From: Callaeas wilsoni
Taxonomy: Eukaryota > Chordata > Aves > Passeriformes > Callaeidae
DNA: 64,000 bases
Direction: 5' to 3'
Assembly: GCA_013398955.1 (NCBI GenBank)
Contig: VWPU01017403.1
Location: forward strand, 1-64,000
Part shown: piece after piece, positions 29,301 through 39,989 of the stretch
Layout: every line of letters begins with the position of its first letter
Numbering within the stretch: the first letter of the stretch is position 1
Made by a program: the position numbers and the translations under genes
Notes under the pieces: generated by a model
Told to the model about the DNA's origin: nothing
Seen by the model: only the letters and a program-made list of their open reading frames with translations
The model's database searches: none

Positions 29301-31406
29301 GCTTAGAGCAGAGCTGCTGGCCTAACAGGTATTATTTCAATGTGTTTCAGATCCACGTGCCCATCTGTGTAGCACTGCAGAAGTATAGTTAGGAAAGAAG
29401 TATTTGCAGAATTGAAGAAACATAAGATTAGCAATCAACAGCTGTTGGCAACGTGGTCATGGGCTGTGTTCTATTCTCTACTTGCTGCAGTGTTCCCATG
29501 GGCTCTATCAGTGCAACCGTTTGCAGATGTGCAACAGTGTGGGGAGCAGTCTGCTTCTGCCTCCCACCCACTCTGCCAAAAAGCAAACCCAGAAGCATAG
29601 CAGAGATAAATAGGCACTTCTGACATGTGATTCCTTTGGTCTGTTCCAGACATTGGTAAGGTGAACCATGCCCCAGAAAAATGTGTTGCTCAGTCTCAGC
29701 TGTAAAAGGAGTCTAAACAACTTGCTCAGCCATAGGTGTCCATACTGTGGCATCTGAAGGTGGGGAGATTCATCCCACCCTTGTCTACAGACACTGTCAC
29801 AGACCACAGCACAGCTTCTGGGACCCTCCCTACCTTTTCTGACATGGGTCTGGTGAGTCCTGACACTGAGTTCTGACGCAGCTACTGCTGCTGTGGTGCC
29901 TCTGTGTCGCAGCAGAATGGGTGAAGCTGTGCTTCCCAGGGATCTCTGTCTCAAAGGTGGGTGAGTCCAACTCAGATCACAGCTTTTTCACATTTCCATG
30001 GCATTTTTAAGACCTGAGTATCTCTGAGGTTTTTGCTCCTCCATTGAATTTAATTGAAATATGCCAATGCATGAACAGGTTATTGCAGAGAAAACAAGCA
30101 GAAAGCAATCACATCAGCCTTGTTTTCTTAGGAACTGAGGTGAGTAAAGTGATCACCTTATTTTTGTGCTTAGTCTGATCCCTAGGGAAAAATTTTTCCA
30201 AACACCTTATTCCACAACATAATACACAATTGAGACACTGCTATTGAAACTGTGAGCACACATATAACAGATTTCTACTTGGATTCACACATTATTTTAT
30301 ATTACAATGCCATCAAGAGGGATGGAGGCACTTGTCACAGCTATTATTTGTCTTTCTGAAGTTAACTGCATTTTAAAGGGTTTTTTCCTGCCCCCCCCAG
30401 AAGCAGAACTATAAACTGCCAGGAATGACTTTGTGGAAGAAAGCAGCATAAAGGTAAGATCATGTATATTTGTTGTAGGATCAAATAAAACTCAGGAATG
30501 AGAGACAAAGATAAGTATATGGGCCTAAATCTTTGGAGTTCAACTTCTGCATCGAGATCAAGACGAGGGTATTCTGCCCTATAGATTTGAGGCATTTAAT
30601 CTCACAGCAGCCACTTCAGAGCTTTCCTGTAGCATGGGGTATAAAGTCAGTTGTGATGACTTGTTATCAGATATAGGATTTATTGAGACAGGGATAGACA
30701 CAGATGGTGGGTGAGGGATGTGCAGTGTGAAGGCACAGCCTGATGCTAATGCAATGGGTAGAGCCCTCCCTCTTTAGCTATCTTCCCTCATAAAACAGTC
30801 CCTGTTAACTTTGCACCTGGAATTACATCCAGAGAGAAATCCAGAGTTCATTTTCATATGGAATTAACAGTGACATTTGTTGGCTCTTGGATTTTTAGCC
30901 ATGATGTTTTTCTGCCAAAGCAGATGTGTTATAAGTCTAACCATTTAAATGAAGAATTGTTCATCAATTACTCATAAAGGTTAAGACTTTAAAATCTTTC
31001 ACGACATGGTGCAGAGTGTTCGGGCAATCACCCAGCTTGAGTATGTCCCTCTGTCCCAAAGGGAATGGAAATTATTAAACTCGGCACAGGTTTAGTGAGC
31101 TGCAGCATGGAAAGAGAGAGGCTCTGACTCATCTGCTCTGCAAACAACCGCATGAGACTGCAGTTTCACTTTTTGATGTGGTCTCATTATAGAAGAGTAT
31201 GCCAGCTGAATTATCAAAATGAAATACTATTCCTTTTACCTGGCTAAGCACTTGATAATTTTACTTGAGGTTCTGAGGAGGAGAGCTGAAACTGCTGCAG
31301 TGGGCGTCATATCCACAGTTCAAGCAATCATTTAGTCCATAGTACCTTCATGGAGGAGCTGAGGTCTCATGCCTGGTGTCCTTATCCCCTTCATGGAGGA
31401 GAAAAG

Positions 31407-31448
31407 GAGGACAAGACCTAGATCTAGAAAGGACTAGGTCTTGTCCTC
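31407..31448. repeat. Perfect 15-bp inverted repeat, 12-nt loop
   Basis: The arm GAGGACAAGACCTAG (31407-31421) is exactly complementary to CTAGGTCTTGTCCTC (31434-31448), with 12 nt between. The motif CTTCATGGAGGAG also occurs twice just upstream (near 31348 and 31390), so the area looks locally duplicated. It could form a strong hairpin if transcribed. I recognise no element family. Confidence 0.75.
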
Positions 31449-34400
31449 TGAGGTCCACATACATAAGAAACTGCAGTGAAATAGGGAGGCTTCTGCTGTC
31501 TGTGTGCCAGGCAATGTTTGCTATATAAAATCTTTGGTGAGATTAGGGTATGCTCCTGTGTTTTTATCAGAAGGCTGTAAGGAGAGAATAAGAGGGAACT
31601 CTCAGATGTGGAATCCCTCCTTTGAAAGCAGATGAACCTCCTTCTCCCTTACTGTGTGCATCTGTAGATCACTCTGCTGAGCTGCTGCTAGGATGTGGGA
31701 ATGGTTTTTATTATAAGTATGCTTAGTATGCACTTATAAATTATATTAATTTTGGCATCTTTCTTATCTGTACCAGAAGTTACTAACAGCAGTCACGAGG
31801 CTCTGGCTACTGAATACCTTCCCCGTTCTGTGGTCTCCAGCACATCCTCCTGCTGTAAACAGTATTCTCCCACTTTAACATTCACTAGTCCTCACATTAA
31901 ACTTCTCCTGGAGTATTTCCTGGATGATGATTTCAGAACAAAAAGTGTTTCACTGAAAAGTTTGTCACTGGCATTCTCAGCATTTGTCACTCCTCCTTCA
32001 CAGACAAATGCCATTGGGAAGGTGGTGAGATGCCGCTGGGTTCAAGGTGATGAAAAATCATCTGTTTGATATAAATTAAAGTGACGTGGAAATTTCTGAC
32101 TTAACCTGATCAATTGCAAATGTACATCTCCAAGTCTGAAGATAAGACTCTTGGCTCAAGATAAGAGCTCTTTATTGTGTAATCTTACTCCTCTGTTGAA
32201 TTTTAAGTGCTGGTTCTTATCTAGGATGAGAAGAAACACGATCATATAAATGAAACCACTGGACAGCTCTGTGAAAGTCTGAGTTCTGCACCAACAAATA
32301 TTTGGCTGCTGGGTCCTTTTATCTCCCACTTAACAGGAGATAATAGATCCTATTCAGTGGGAGCCTGACCATTTAAAAAGGAGTTAAGGTCTTTTTTATC
32401 CTATACTGCAGAACAGAAATATGACATCCCAAAACAGAGACAGATAATTCGGTTGAAGGATGTGTGAAAGCTTTAGCTTTGCCAGGGAGCTAATTGCCTC
32501 AAAGGACACAATCTAGACTGGATTAGACCAGTAGTAAGGCAAAGCATGCTGCGGAGTAAGCTGCTTGGTTGCAAACCTCTGGGTGAATGCTCTTGCTCTT
32601 TGATGAAGTGTGAAGTCATTTACACCTTTTTGCCATATGTTTTGCTGAGTAGGAGTGTGTATCCATGGGTAGTTACCATGGAATAAACGACCTGCTGTAA
32701 AGTCACCCAGTCAATTAAATTTATTTATGTGCCCATGCTTTTAGCCAGAGGAACACCCTGTTTCTGGATGGTGGGTGAAGAAAGGTGTGAGGAAGGTGCA
32801 ATGTCAAAACAAAGCTGCTTCTGTGCACATATAATAGGAAAATAAAGCATTTTTGAAACATTATGGTCACAAATCATGAGCCTACAGGCTTCCCCATGGT
32901 CTTGGCTGTCTCAGTTTGACTCAAGTGTAGCACATGGGGTCAGCCCTGGAGAACTGCAAAGGGAAGAGACTGCTGGCGGAAATGGGAGATCGAGTGTTCG
33001 AGGTGATATCTTCAATTCAGGTGCCAACACCCCAATTAAAATTAATGGGCACCTAGATCCCTTCTTCAGGGTTTGTAGACACAAAAAGAACAATAAAAAA
33101 TATTATTACTGGCTTCTGCAGGACAAGGTGGGGAAATTTTGTGAAAAAATAAAAAGTCTGGACTTGCATCTGTGCTTACTGTATGGCTAGAGGTGTAGTG
33201 GCAGGCATGCTCCTGAATCTTTGGCCCAGGAAGCCTTTCTTTGTTTTCTGCACTCACATTGGTCTCGGCTGCGCTCTGCCTGTGGGAGCATTACCATGTG
33301 TCGCACCACTAGATTTTTCAGCTTAATTTTGCTGCTTAGTTTTCCTCCAGGAGTCTTCAGAGGTCTTTATTTTTCCTGTCTCCCTGATGGAAAGGAGACA
33401 GGTAGCGACAATTCCACTCAGGTTAGGATGAGCAAGTCCAGTAATGGGGATGTGCTCAAGGGGCCGGGGAAGGCTGGGAAGCTTTTCCTGGTTAATGAGA
33501 GCTGCTGGCAGCACCCACCTGATGCACCACTGCCCTAGCCCAGCTTTTGCAGCCACTGTCACAGAAAACTAAGTAAATGAATTGTGGGTTTGGGGTTTTT
33601 TAAGCTACCTTCTTTGGATGACATTAAGTACAGAGGTTAGTGGTGGGTGTTAAAATACTCTCCTGGTTCTGGAGCTTTTTCACAGGGGCTCAGATAAGGT
33701 GGGGGAGTTTCTTGTGTTCAGTGCCGATTGGTGAATAAACTCAAGTACACTATGTGGCTTAACCACAGGGACCTGTTTTCTTTCTCTGCCGGAAACACCT
33801 GCCAAAAAGGCTGTGTTCACTTGGGCTGTGTAAAGAAAAGCCCCAAATGAAACTTCCAGCCTTATAGCAACAGGTCAGGAGGTGATACTCAGTATGCTGG
33901 TTTAAGTTCAAAGCATCTCACTGTGCCAACTGGATATGAAAAGTTATGGCTGTTAATTAAAACAGAATATTAATATAAAGGAACTAATGATGCTTTCCCT
34001 CACATAATTACCAAAGAAATACCTTTTACTCTTACCAAATTGGCTAAATTACAAAAAGAATACAGTTGCACTCAGAAAGAGCCTGAAACGAAATATGTGT
34101 GGAGTCTCCCTTACATAGGGAGAGTGATTTATCCTAACAGAAACATAAGCTGAGGGCAACTGGGGACCTGGGTTTTCTTAACCACAGGAAGTAAGAGCTT
34201 CCTGGTCCCTCACCCAAAGAGCCACCTATTGGGCTGTGGGGTTGAGTCCCCTGGAGACAAGTGATCCAATTGCCATAGTAACTTCTAAGGATCAGTTGAC
34301 TGAAAGTCAAAATGTTGCTGGTCTCCAGGTAATGCATCAATGCATGCTGGAACCTGATCAAGGCTCCCTGATGACCATGCTGGTGGATCCAGATTCATAT

Positions 34401-35251
34401 TCATGTATATGAGCAAGACGACTGGGACTCAGCATCAGCATCACAGCGTGCTAATTCTGCAACAGCTTGTAGTAAAGCTGCAGAAGAGGAGCTTCCAAAT
34501 GTATGCCAGGGAATTAACAGATTGTTGTCTACTGTCACAGCTCTGTTTCTGCAGAGTGAGCTTCCTTTAACTAAAGATCCTCTTGGAAACCAGCTGGAGG
34601 ACTGAGGAGTGCGTTATGATGCTGGCTGTTTTCTGAATACCTAGTTGTCACCTAGGTAGCTCCTGAACACACTGATGTGAAGCACTACACAGGATGCCAT
34701 TACTTCAAACACCCTTATGTATGAAAGGTGACACTCAACCTTGTTATGATCATGCTTCTCAGACACTAGTCATTCAATCTGTATTAAAAGTCTAACAAGT
34801 ACATCAATGACAGAGTGAGAGTTATTTACATTAGCCAGCTCTTTATGTCCTCTGCCACTTTTGAACTGAGCAGGGTCAACTTTGATGTGTTCAGGCTTCA
34901 ATTAAAGGCTACTTTTAATCAGTATTTGGGTTTGATACACCCTTTCAAGAGGGATCAGTGAAGGATCCTAAGAATTGTCAAGGGGAAGGCTTCTGTAGGT
35001 AAGGAGACTGAGACTGCAGCAGCAACAGGTGAGGTAGGATGCAGTTGCTATGGAACTGCAATTTGGACAACAGAGTAACTTCACTACTGGTGTCACATTG
35101 TCACCAGCTGTCAGCTTTACTTCTCATCACACTAGACAGTTAGAAGTGTGCAGGCTTGTAGCGAGTTACATTGTCACCACTGCAAGAGGTGGCCTTTGAC
35201 CAGGGTGTTAAAAAAAAAACAACCTAGAGAAGTTCTTTAAAGAAAACACCG

Positions 35252-35257
35252 TTTAAT
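35252..35257 (-). terminator. Possible poly(A) signal ATTAAA for the minus-strand recombinase-like gene
   Basis: TTTAAT on the plus strand reads ATTAAA on the minus strand, about 290 nt beyond the stop codon at 35550. It is a common variant poly(A) hexamer. No AATAAA was noticed closer to the stop. Confidence 0.3.
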
Positions 35258-35549
35258 GTAAGATTACACAAGGTCAAAGTGCAATTAGAACAAACATGCT
35301 GAATACCACGTGCATGGCCCCCAAGTCCCAGTTTTAAAACCATGACATTTCATTCTCAAAACCACCACAGGTGCAAAGTCACCTTCCACTTGTTCCTCCC
35401 CTTCTCTCTAACTTTACAGAGTACTGAAAAATTAGTCTGTATAAAGTATCAAATTTGTGCATTGCAGAAGATACCCTCTACTATGAAAGTGCAACAGATA
35501 GACAGAAGTATGTATTTTTCAGAACCTTCACCACCGCCTTGCCATTCTA

Positions 35550-37063
35550 TTAATCACTTTGTGGGAACACCCATGAGATACTGCTGTTACGGTTCCCCAG
35601 CCAGAAGGAATGCACACCATACCGGTTTGGAGGAAGTCCAGCAAATCTAAGACCACAGCAGAAAACAGAGAGGAACTCCCTCTTTGTTACAGCCATGCTA
35701 TTTGAGTGCACAAAGAGAGGGCCCTCTCCTCGTGGCCGTGCTGCCATGTAGATTCGGAGAGCTTCAACAGGACATACCCACATCTCTTTACACAATCTCA
35801 GCTGGATAAAATACCTCTGTTGGCCCATATGAGATGTATGCAGAAAAAGGTTTGCACTCCTGTCTGTCAGCTGGAGGTCACTTAAGTACAGGAGCTCTGG
35901 CTGTGCTATGTTTTGGTGATTTGCCACTATCTCTTCTATATGGAGTACACCAAAAAAAGCTACAGTAAAAATGGCACGGAACAGCACACACTCATAAGGA
36001 GAGCTACACACAGACTCTAGAGTTCCCAGGAGAGATCTTAACACTTCAATTGTTACAGGAGAATATTCATCATTTGAACGGCGAGTCCTGCGTTTCAGCC
36101 TTGACATCATGGAACAGATAACAGGATCTGGAAGAGGATCTGGATGATTTACCATTCTGGAGATGAAGAACAGTCCTTCCACATACATTATTATTTTTGT
36201 GGGAGGCAGATCCTGGGATTCCATGGCGACCAGAAACTCTCTCATTTGTTCGACTGGAATTGGCCAGACTGCAGACAGAGCCATGCCTTCTCTAAAGGAA
36301 AGAAAGTTTCTCAGGCCTTCATGGTAGACTTGCCATAAGTGGCTCTCTCTCGAGTCCTCCAGTAACAGCAGAGCCTTCAGGGGCCAAGGGCCCAAGGAAT
36401 GCTTCTCAGGAACCTGGCTGAGCTGATCTGCTGAAGGAAAACCATGTTAGTAATGGCAAACAAAAGCAGATACAAGTTCTCTCCTTTTCAACATGCTTCA
36501 GCCTTTACTTGAACTTTTCTGAAAAAAGCCTGTCCCATGCATTCTTAAGACTCTCATCTGCAGAGTTTCCAACAGCCAGAACATAGGAGAGAGATTACAT
36601 TCTCAAAACCCATAAACTCCCTATTTGTCTCTTTAAAGCAACATCTCAAGCCTGGTGACAGATCTGACACCCTATTGCAAGGCTCCCGTGAACTCAGACC
36701 TCCATCCGTGGGCACAAGTGGCTAGGAGTGACAAAGCCACTACAAAGCAACAATATATTCAGGAGTGCACAGAGGTCTCAGAAGTCTTCCAACAGTGTGG
36801 TCAGATCCCATGGAAGAACCTGGCAGGACTCTACCCACCTCCCCCACCACTCAGCCGCCCCCTGCCCTTCCCTGCCCCCCCACAAGGGCCCACTCACCAG
36901 CTCCTTCCCCACTGCCAGCCTCCAGTCCACTGGTACCACACGATCCAGTGCAGCCGTGGGGACCACACGGCAGCCACCCCATACCGGGCTCCAGCCGCAG
37001 CTCTGCCAGCAGCGTCCAGAAGGGTGAAGGGGCAGCAGGCAGCTCAACCCTTCTCCTCTGCAT
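35550..37063 (-). CDS. Tyrosine-recombinase-like protein, catalytically degenerate (minus-strand copy)
   Basis: Two coding exons are predicted: 37063-36898 and 36430-35550, joined in phase 1 (donor GTGAGT at 36897, acceptor TTCCTTCAG ending at 36431), giving about 348 residues. Exon 1 (EPGMGWL region) and exon 2 (starting KHSLGPWPLK) are homologous to the plus-strand gene at 38119; by eye the exon 2 products are about 55-60% identical. The architecture is an N-terminal core-binding region (WPIPVEQ near residue 111) followed by the recombinase catalytic fold. Active-site residues are lost: the first Arg is His219 (VLHIEE), the strand Lys position is His256, and HxxR reads HSFW (329-332). An extra base at about 35593-35594 shifts the frame just after HSFWLG, replacing the C-terminus that would carry the Tyr. 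A start further upstream (37108) or an additional 5' exon is possible. It may be a diverged gene or a decaying paralogue. It is related to DIRS/Ngaro/Crypton-type recombinases, exact class undecided. Confidence 0.62.
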
Positions 37064-37919
37064 CACCAACAAAACAGCAGCCACGCAGTGAGAAGCACAA
37101 AACAGCAACTCGTCAATGGTACCACCGTGCTGCTCTTTTACACCCTGGCCTTCCTATCCAAATGGGAACTGGGAACGCCCCCTTTACTTGCCCTTCTGCC
37201 GCCCACGCCGAGCCTGTGCCTGACTGTCCATGCGGGGGTGCCCCCATCCTGCCTCCTCCGCTCTCTGCCCACGGGTCTGCGGGGGAGTTACCTGCAAGGT
37301 GAGGCTTCCAGAGCCTGGAAACTGCCTAAGCGGCCAGTTATCGCCTCCGTCGTGCTGCAGCTGAGGAGATAACTCTTTGTTTAACTCTTTAAACTCTTTG
37401 TTCATGGCCCTGTTCTCCCCGCCACAAACCTGTGCCATTTTGTTACTAAAATGAGAAAGCCGGCAGCAGGGGGAGGTACAAACGAGGTACAGGTCTCTAT
37501 GACGGCCAGGAGTAATGGTCAAATCTTGAGGGAGTGGAAGCTTCCAGGGAAGGCGATTGCAGGGGTCCCTGTACAGCTTTCTGCAAAGGGAGACCAAAAC
37601 CTCAAGTTGTCGGCTGAGGAGCCTACTGGCTTTGCTTTTTTCTTAGGCTTTTTCAGGGATAGCTACTGTAGAAAGGCAGCTGTCTCGTTAAACTGTGCAA
37701 AAGCATCTCAGTGCATTGCCTGTACTTAACAGCGAGGGAGGGCTGATGAGTAATTCAGAATGGAGCCAGCTGCCCTGAGCTATTCTCTACCAAACCTAGA
37801 AATCACGTCTTGCAGAGCCCAGGAGAATAACTGGGAAGTAAGACAAGTACTTTTCTCTCTGTTTTAACCTTATAGCTAAATCCAGTCACATTCCAGACTT
37901 TGGCAGAAGATGTAATAAA

Positions 37920-38400
37920 CGACTGGACCTTTCACACCTTCCAGTTATCAGGCCGCGCCCGGCTTCCCATTGTCTCCTCGCATCGCCCAGAGCAGCGCTC
38001 CGAACCTCCGGGGCTGTTCCGAGGAGGGCGCTGCGGGCGGCTCCACGACCATAAAAGAGCCCGTAGGGCATAGCTCTGGGAATTTTCATTCGTTGCGGCC
38101 GCTGCTCGTCCTCCTGCCATGGCCTGCGCTGCCCGCGCTTCGGCCGCGCTCTTCTGGGACATGCTGGCGCTGCTGGCCCGGGAGCCGGGTATGGAGTGGC
38201 TGGAGCTGAGCCTTGCTGGGCAGGCAGCCACCTCTCCGCCGAGCAGCCCAGCAGCACCGCAGAGGGGGGAGCGCGGAGCGGCGGGGGCCGGTAAGTGCGG
38301 GCCGGGGTCGGGCCGCTGCCGAGGGGCAGTGCATGGCTGGCGGCCGTGCCTTCCATCGGGCAGCTCCTCGGTTTTACTCGGGTTCTTGTGTGGGGCTGGA
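37920..38400. promoter_or_regulatory. CpG-island promoter between the divergent recombinase-like genes
   Basis: This is the most CpG-dense stretch of the window. It surrounds the first exon of the plus-strand gene and lies upstream of both genes of the divergent pair. It contains GC boxes and a TATA-like CATAAAAG at 38050, and the ATG at 38119 lies in a strong GCCATGG context. Position and composition support a promoter for the plus-strand gene. Shared use by the minus-strand gene, whose exon 1 lies about 0.9 kb away, is inferred. Confidence 0.6.
38050..38057 (+). promoter_or_regulatory. TATA-like element upstream of the plus-strand recombinase-like gene
   Basis: CATAAAAG about 69 nt before the predicted start codon, inside the CpG-rich segment. 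A transcription start about 30 nt downstream would leave a short leader of about 40 nt. This is a sequence match only. Confidence 0.35.
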
Positions 38401-39709
38401 GGGTTTGGAGGGATGTTATGAGGGAGTTCTCCCTCCTGGGCTGGGAAATAATGTTGCCTACTGGAGGGAGTGTGCTGTGTGACCTTTGTTGTTGTAACTT
38501 CTGTAAGCCGTCCCTTGGTTTAAAAATTGCTTTATATTTGTCATCTCCATTACTACTCCACCACCTTGTAAATTCATGGAGTGTTACCACATCCAGTGCC
38601 TGAAATGGGCCTGATATGTTGCTTGTTTCTCATGTAAAAACGTATCTCTGGGGCAGTTGTGTGTGAGCTATCAGATAAGCTCACAGCATTAACTGGAGGT
38701 GTAATGCACTCGGGAGTACTGTTTTTATTGCTGCTCAAGTAGTGTGCTTATGCCTCTTGTCACCATGTGCTAATGTGGATCTTCTCTTGTAGGAAGCGAG
38801 ATCAGTTATCATCAGAAGCATTCCTTGGGACCTTGGCCTCTGAAGACTTTGTCGTTGCTGGAGCGCTCAGGGGATAGTAGGCTTTGGCAAGCCTACCTCG
38901 AAGGACTGAAGAAATTCCTTGTCTTTAGGGAAAGCATGGGAATGCCTGCAGCCTGGCCAATTCCAGTGGAGCAGATTCGAGGGTTTTTGGCCGTGGAATC
39001 TAATTATTCCTCCTCGAAGACACTCACATACATAGCAGCACTCTCTTATTTATCAAAATTGACAGGTAACGCTGATCCTCTGGAAGATCCTATAACCTCT
39101 TGCATGGTGACAGGGTTGAAACGTCGAGCAGGTATCCTGAGGGATAAATACTTGCCTGTAACAATTGAGATGTTGCGATCACTCTTAGGAGCTCTGGAGA
39201 CTGTGTGCATAACTCATTATGAATGCTTACTGTTTCGTGCATTATTTACTGTAGCTTTTTTTGGGGCACTTCGAATAGGAGAGATGGTGGCAAAGCACCG
39301 TAATGTACTGCAGCCTGAGCTGCTGTACCTGAGCGACGTCCAGCTGATGGAGAGGAAAGTGCTGCTTTTTCTGCCCGATTCTGCCGTGGATCAAGAGAGA
39401 CATGTCATCAGCCTAGCGCCGTCTGGAGAGCCGTGGGTGTGCCCTGTTCTCGCCCTCCGGAGCTATCTGACAGCTCGTTCACAGCGGGAAGGGCCGCTCT
39501 TCGTGCACTCGGACTTTAGGACTGTAACGAAGAGGGAGTTCCTGGCCGTCCTCCGATGTGCCCTGCGCCTGCTGGGGCTGTGTCCGGAGCAGTACGGCGT
39601 GCATTCCTTCTGGCTGGGGACCGCTGTCACTGCTGCACGCTGCGGGTATCCCAGGGAAGATGTCACTCGCCTGGCAAGATGGCCCTGTAGGATCCCAGGA
39701 AGATTCTAA
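38119..39709 (+). CDS. Domesticated tyrosine-recombinase-like protein (plus-strand copy)
   Basis: Two coding exons, 38119-38290 and 38793-39709, are joined in phase 1 (GCCG/GTAAGT donor; CTCTTGTAG acceptor) to give 362 residues without an internal stop. ATG 38119 has a GCCATGG context and starts the exon homologous to that of the minus-strand copy. Residues 1-58 are Ala-rich and not recombinase-like. The rest has the core-binding region (WPIPVEQ near 112-118) and a catalytic fold (AFFGALRIGE, 212-221; VHSFWLG, 327-333; ARWP, 353-356). Of the expected residues, Arg218, His328 and Trp354 remain. The Lys of the SKTDQ-type motif appears as Ala255 (SAVDQ), Arg of HxxR is Trp331, and the final residue Phe362 stands exactly where the nucleophilic Tyr belongs. 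Strand transfer is therefore not expected. The intact frame, intron, CpG promoter and poly(A) signal suggest a host gene, perhaps DNA-binding. The source is a DIRS/Ngaro/Crypton-like element, class not settled. Confidence 0.78.
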
Positions 39710-39964
39710 CTATGGAGACCAACAGGAAAATAGAAGCTAATGAATCATCTTCTTTATGTAGAGTCAGCTTTAGCTGCATAGTTTCTAGCCTTTGACAGGA
39801 ATTTAGTATTAACACCTGAAATTAATTTTCTACCTCTCAGTGGGGTGATCCTAAGTTCACTCAGAACTTGCTTGTTCTGCCTGTATTTGAAGGTGGAGGG
39901 AGCATCAAACCTTTATGCATTGATTGCATTTTTATCTTGTATAGTATCTTTATTATCTTGAAAT

Positions 39965-39970
39965 AATAAA
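39965..39970 (+). terminator. Poly(A) signal AATAAA, plus-strand recombinase-like gene
   Basis: Canonical AATAAA about 255 nt after the stop at 39709. It is consistent with a short 3' UTR and a normally processed mRNA. Confidence 0.6.
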
Positions 39971-39989
39971 TATTGCCTTTTTAAAAACA

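Larger units (their letters stand above)
18161..35250. other. Long intergenic region between RHOH and the recombinase-like pair
   Basis: No gene is recognised. Open frames are short, overlap each other on both strands and show no known domain. Moderately GC-rich patches (about 22.1-22.95, 25.1-25.95 and 28.4-28.75 kb) produce most of the longer frames by chance. Other items seen are a tRNA-like promoter box pair near 23.3 kb, an AT-rich direct repeat near 28.82 kb and a perfect 15-bp inverted repeat at 31407. Confidence 0.6.

Noticed and set aside
36655..37302. A 215-codon plus-strand open frame rich in Pro and Ala
   Set aside because: It is antisense to exon 1 of the minus-strand recombinase-like gene and its length is explained by high GC content. 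It has no domain.
37886..38590. A 234-codon minus-strand open frame
   Set aside because: It is antisense to the CpG island and exon 1 of the plus-strand recombinase-like gene. It has low-complexity Pro/Arg/Ala composition and no homology that I recognise.
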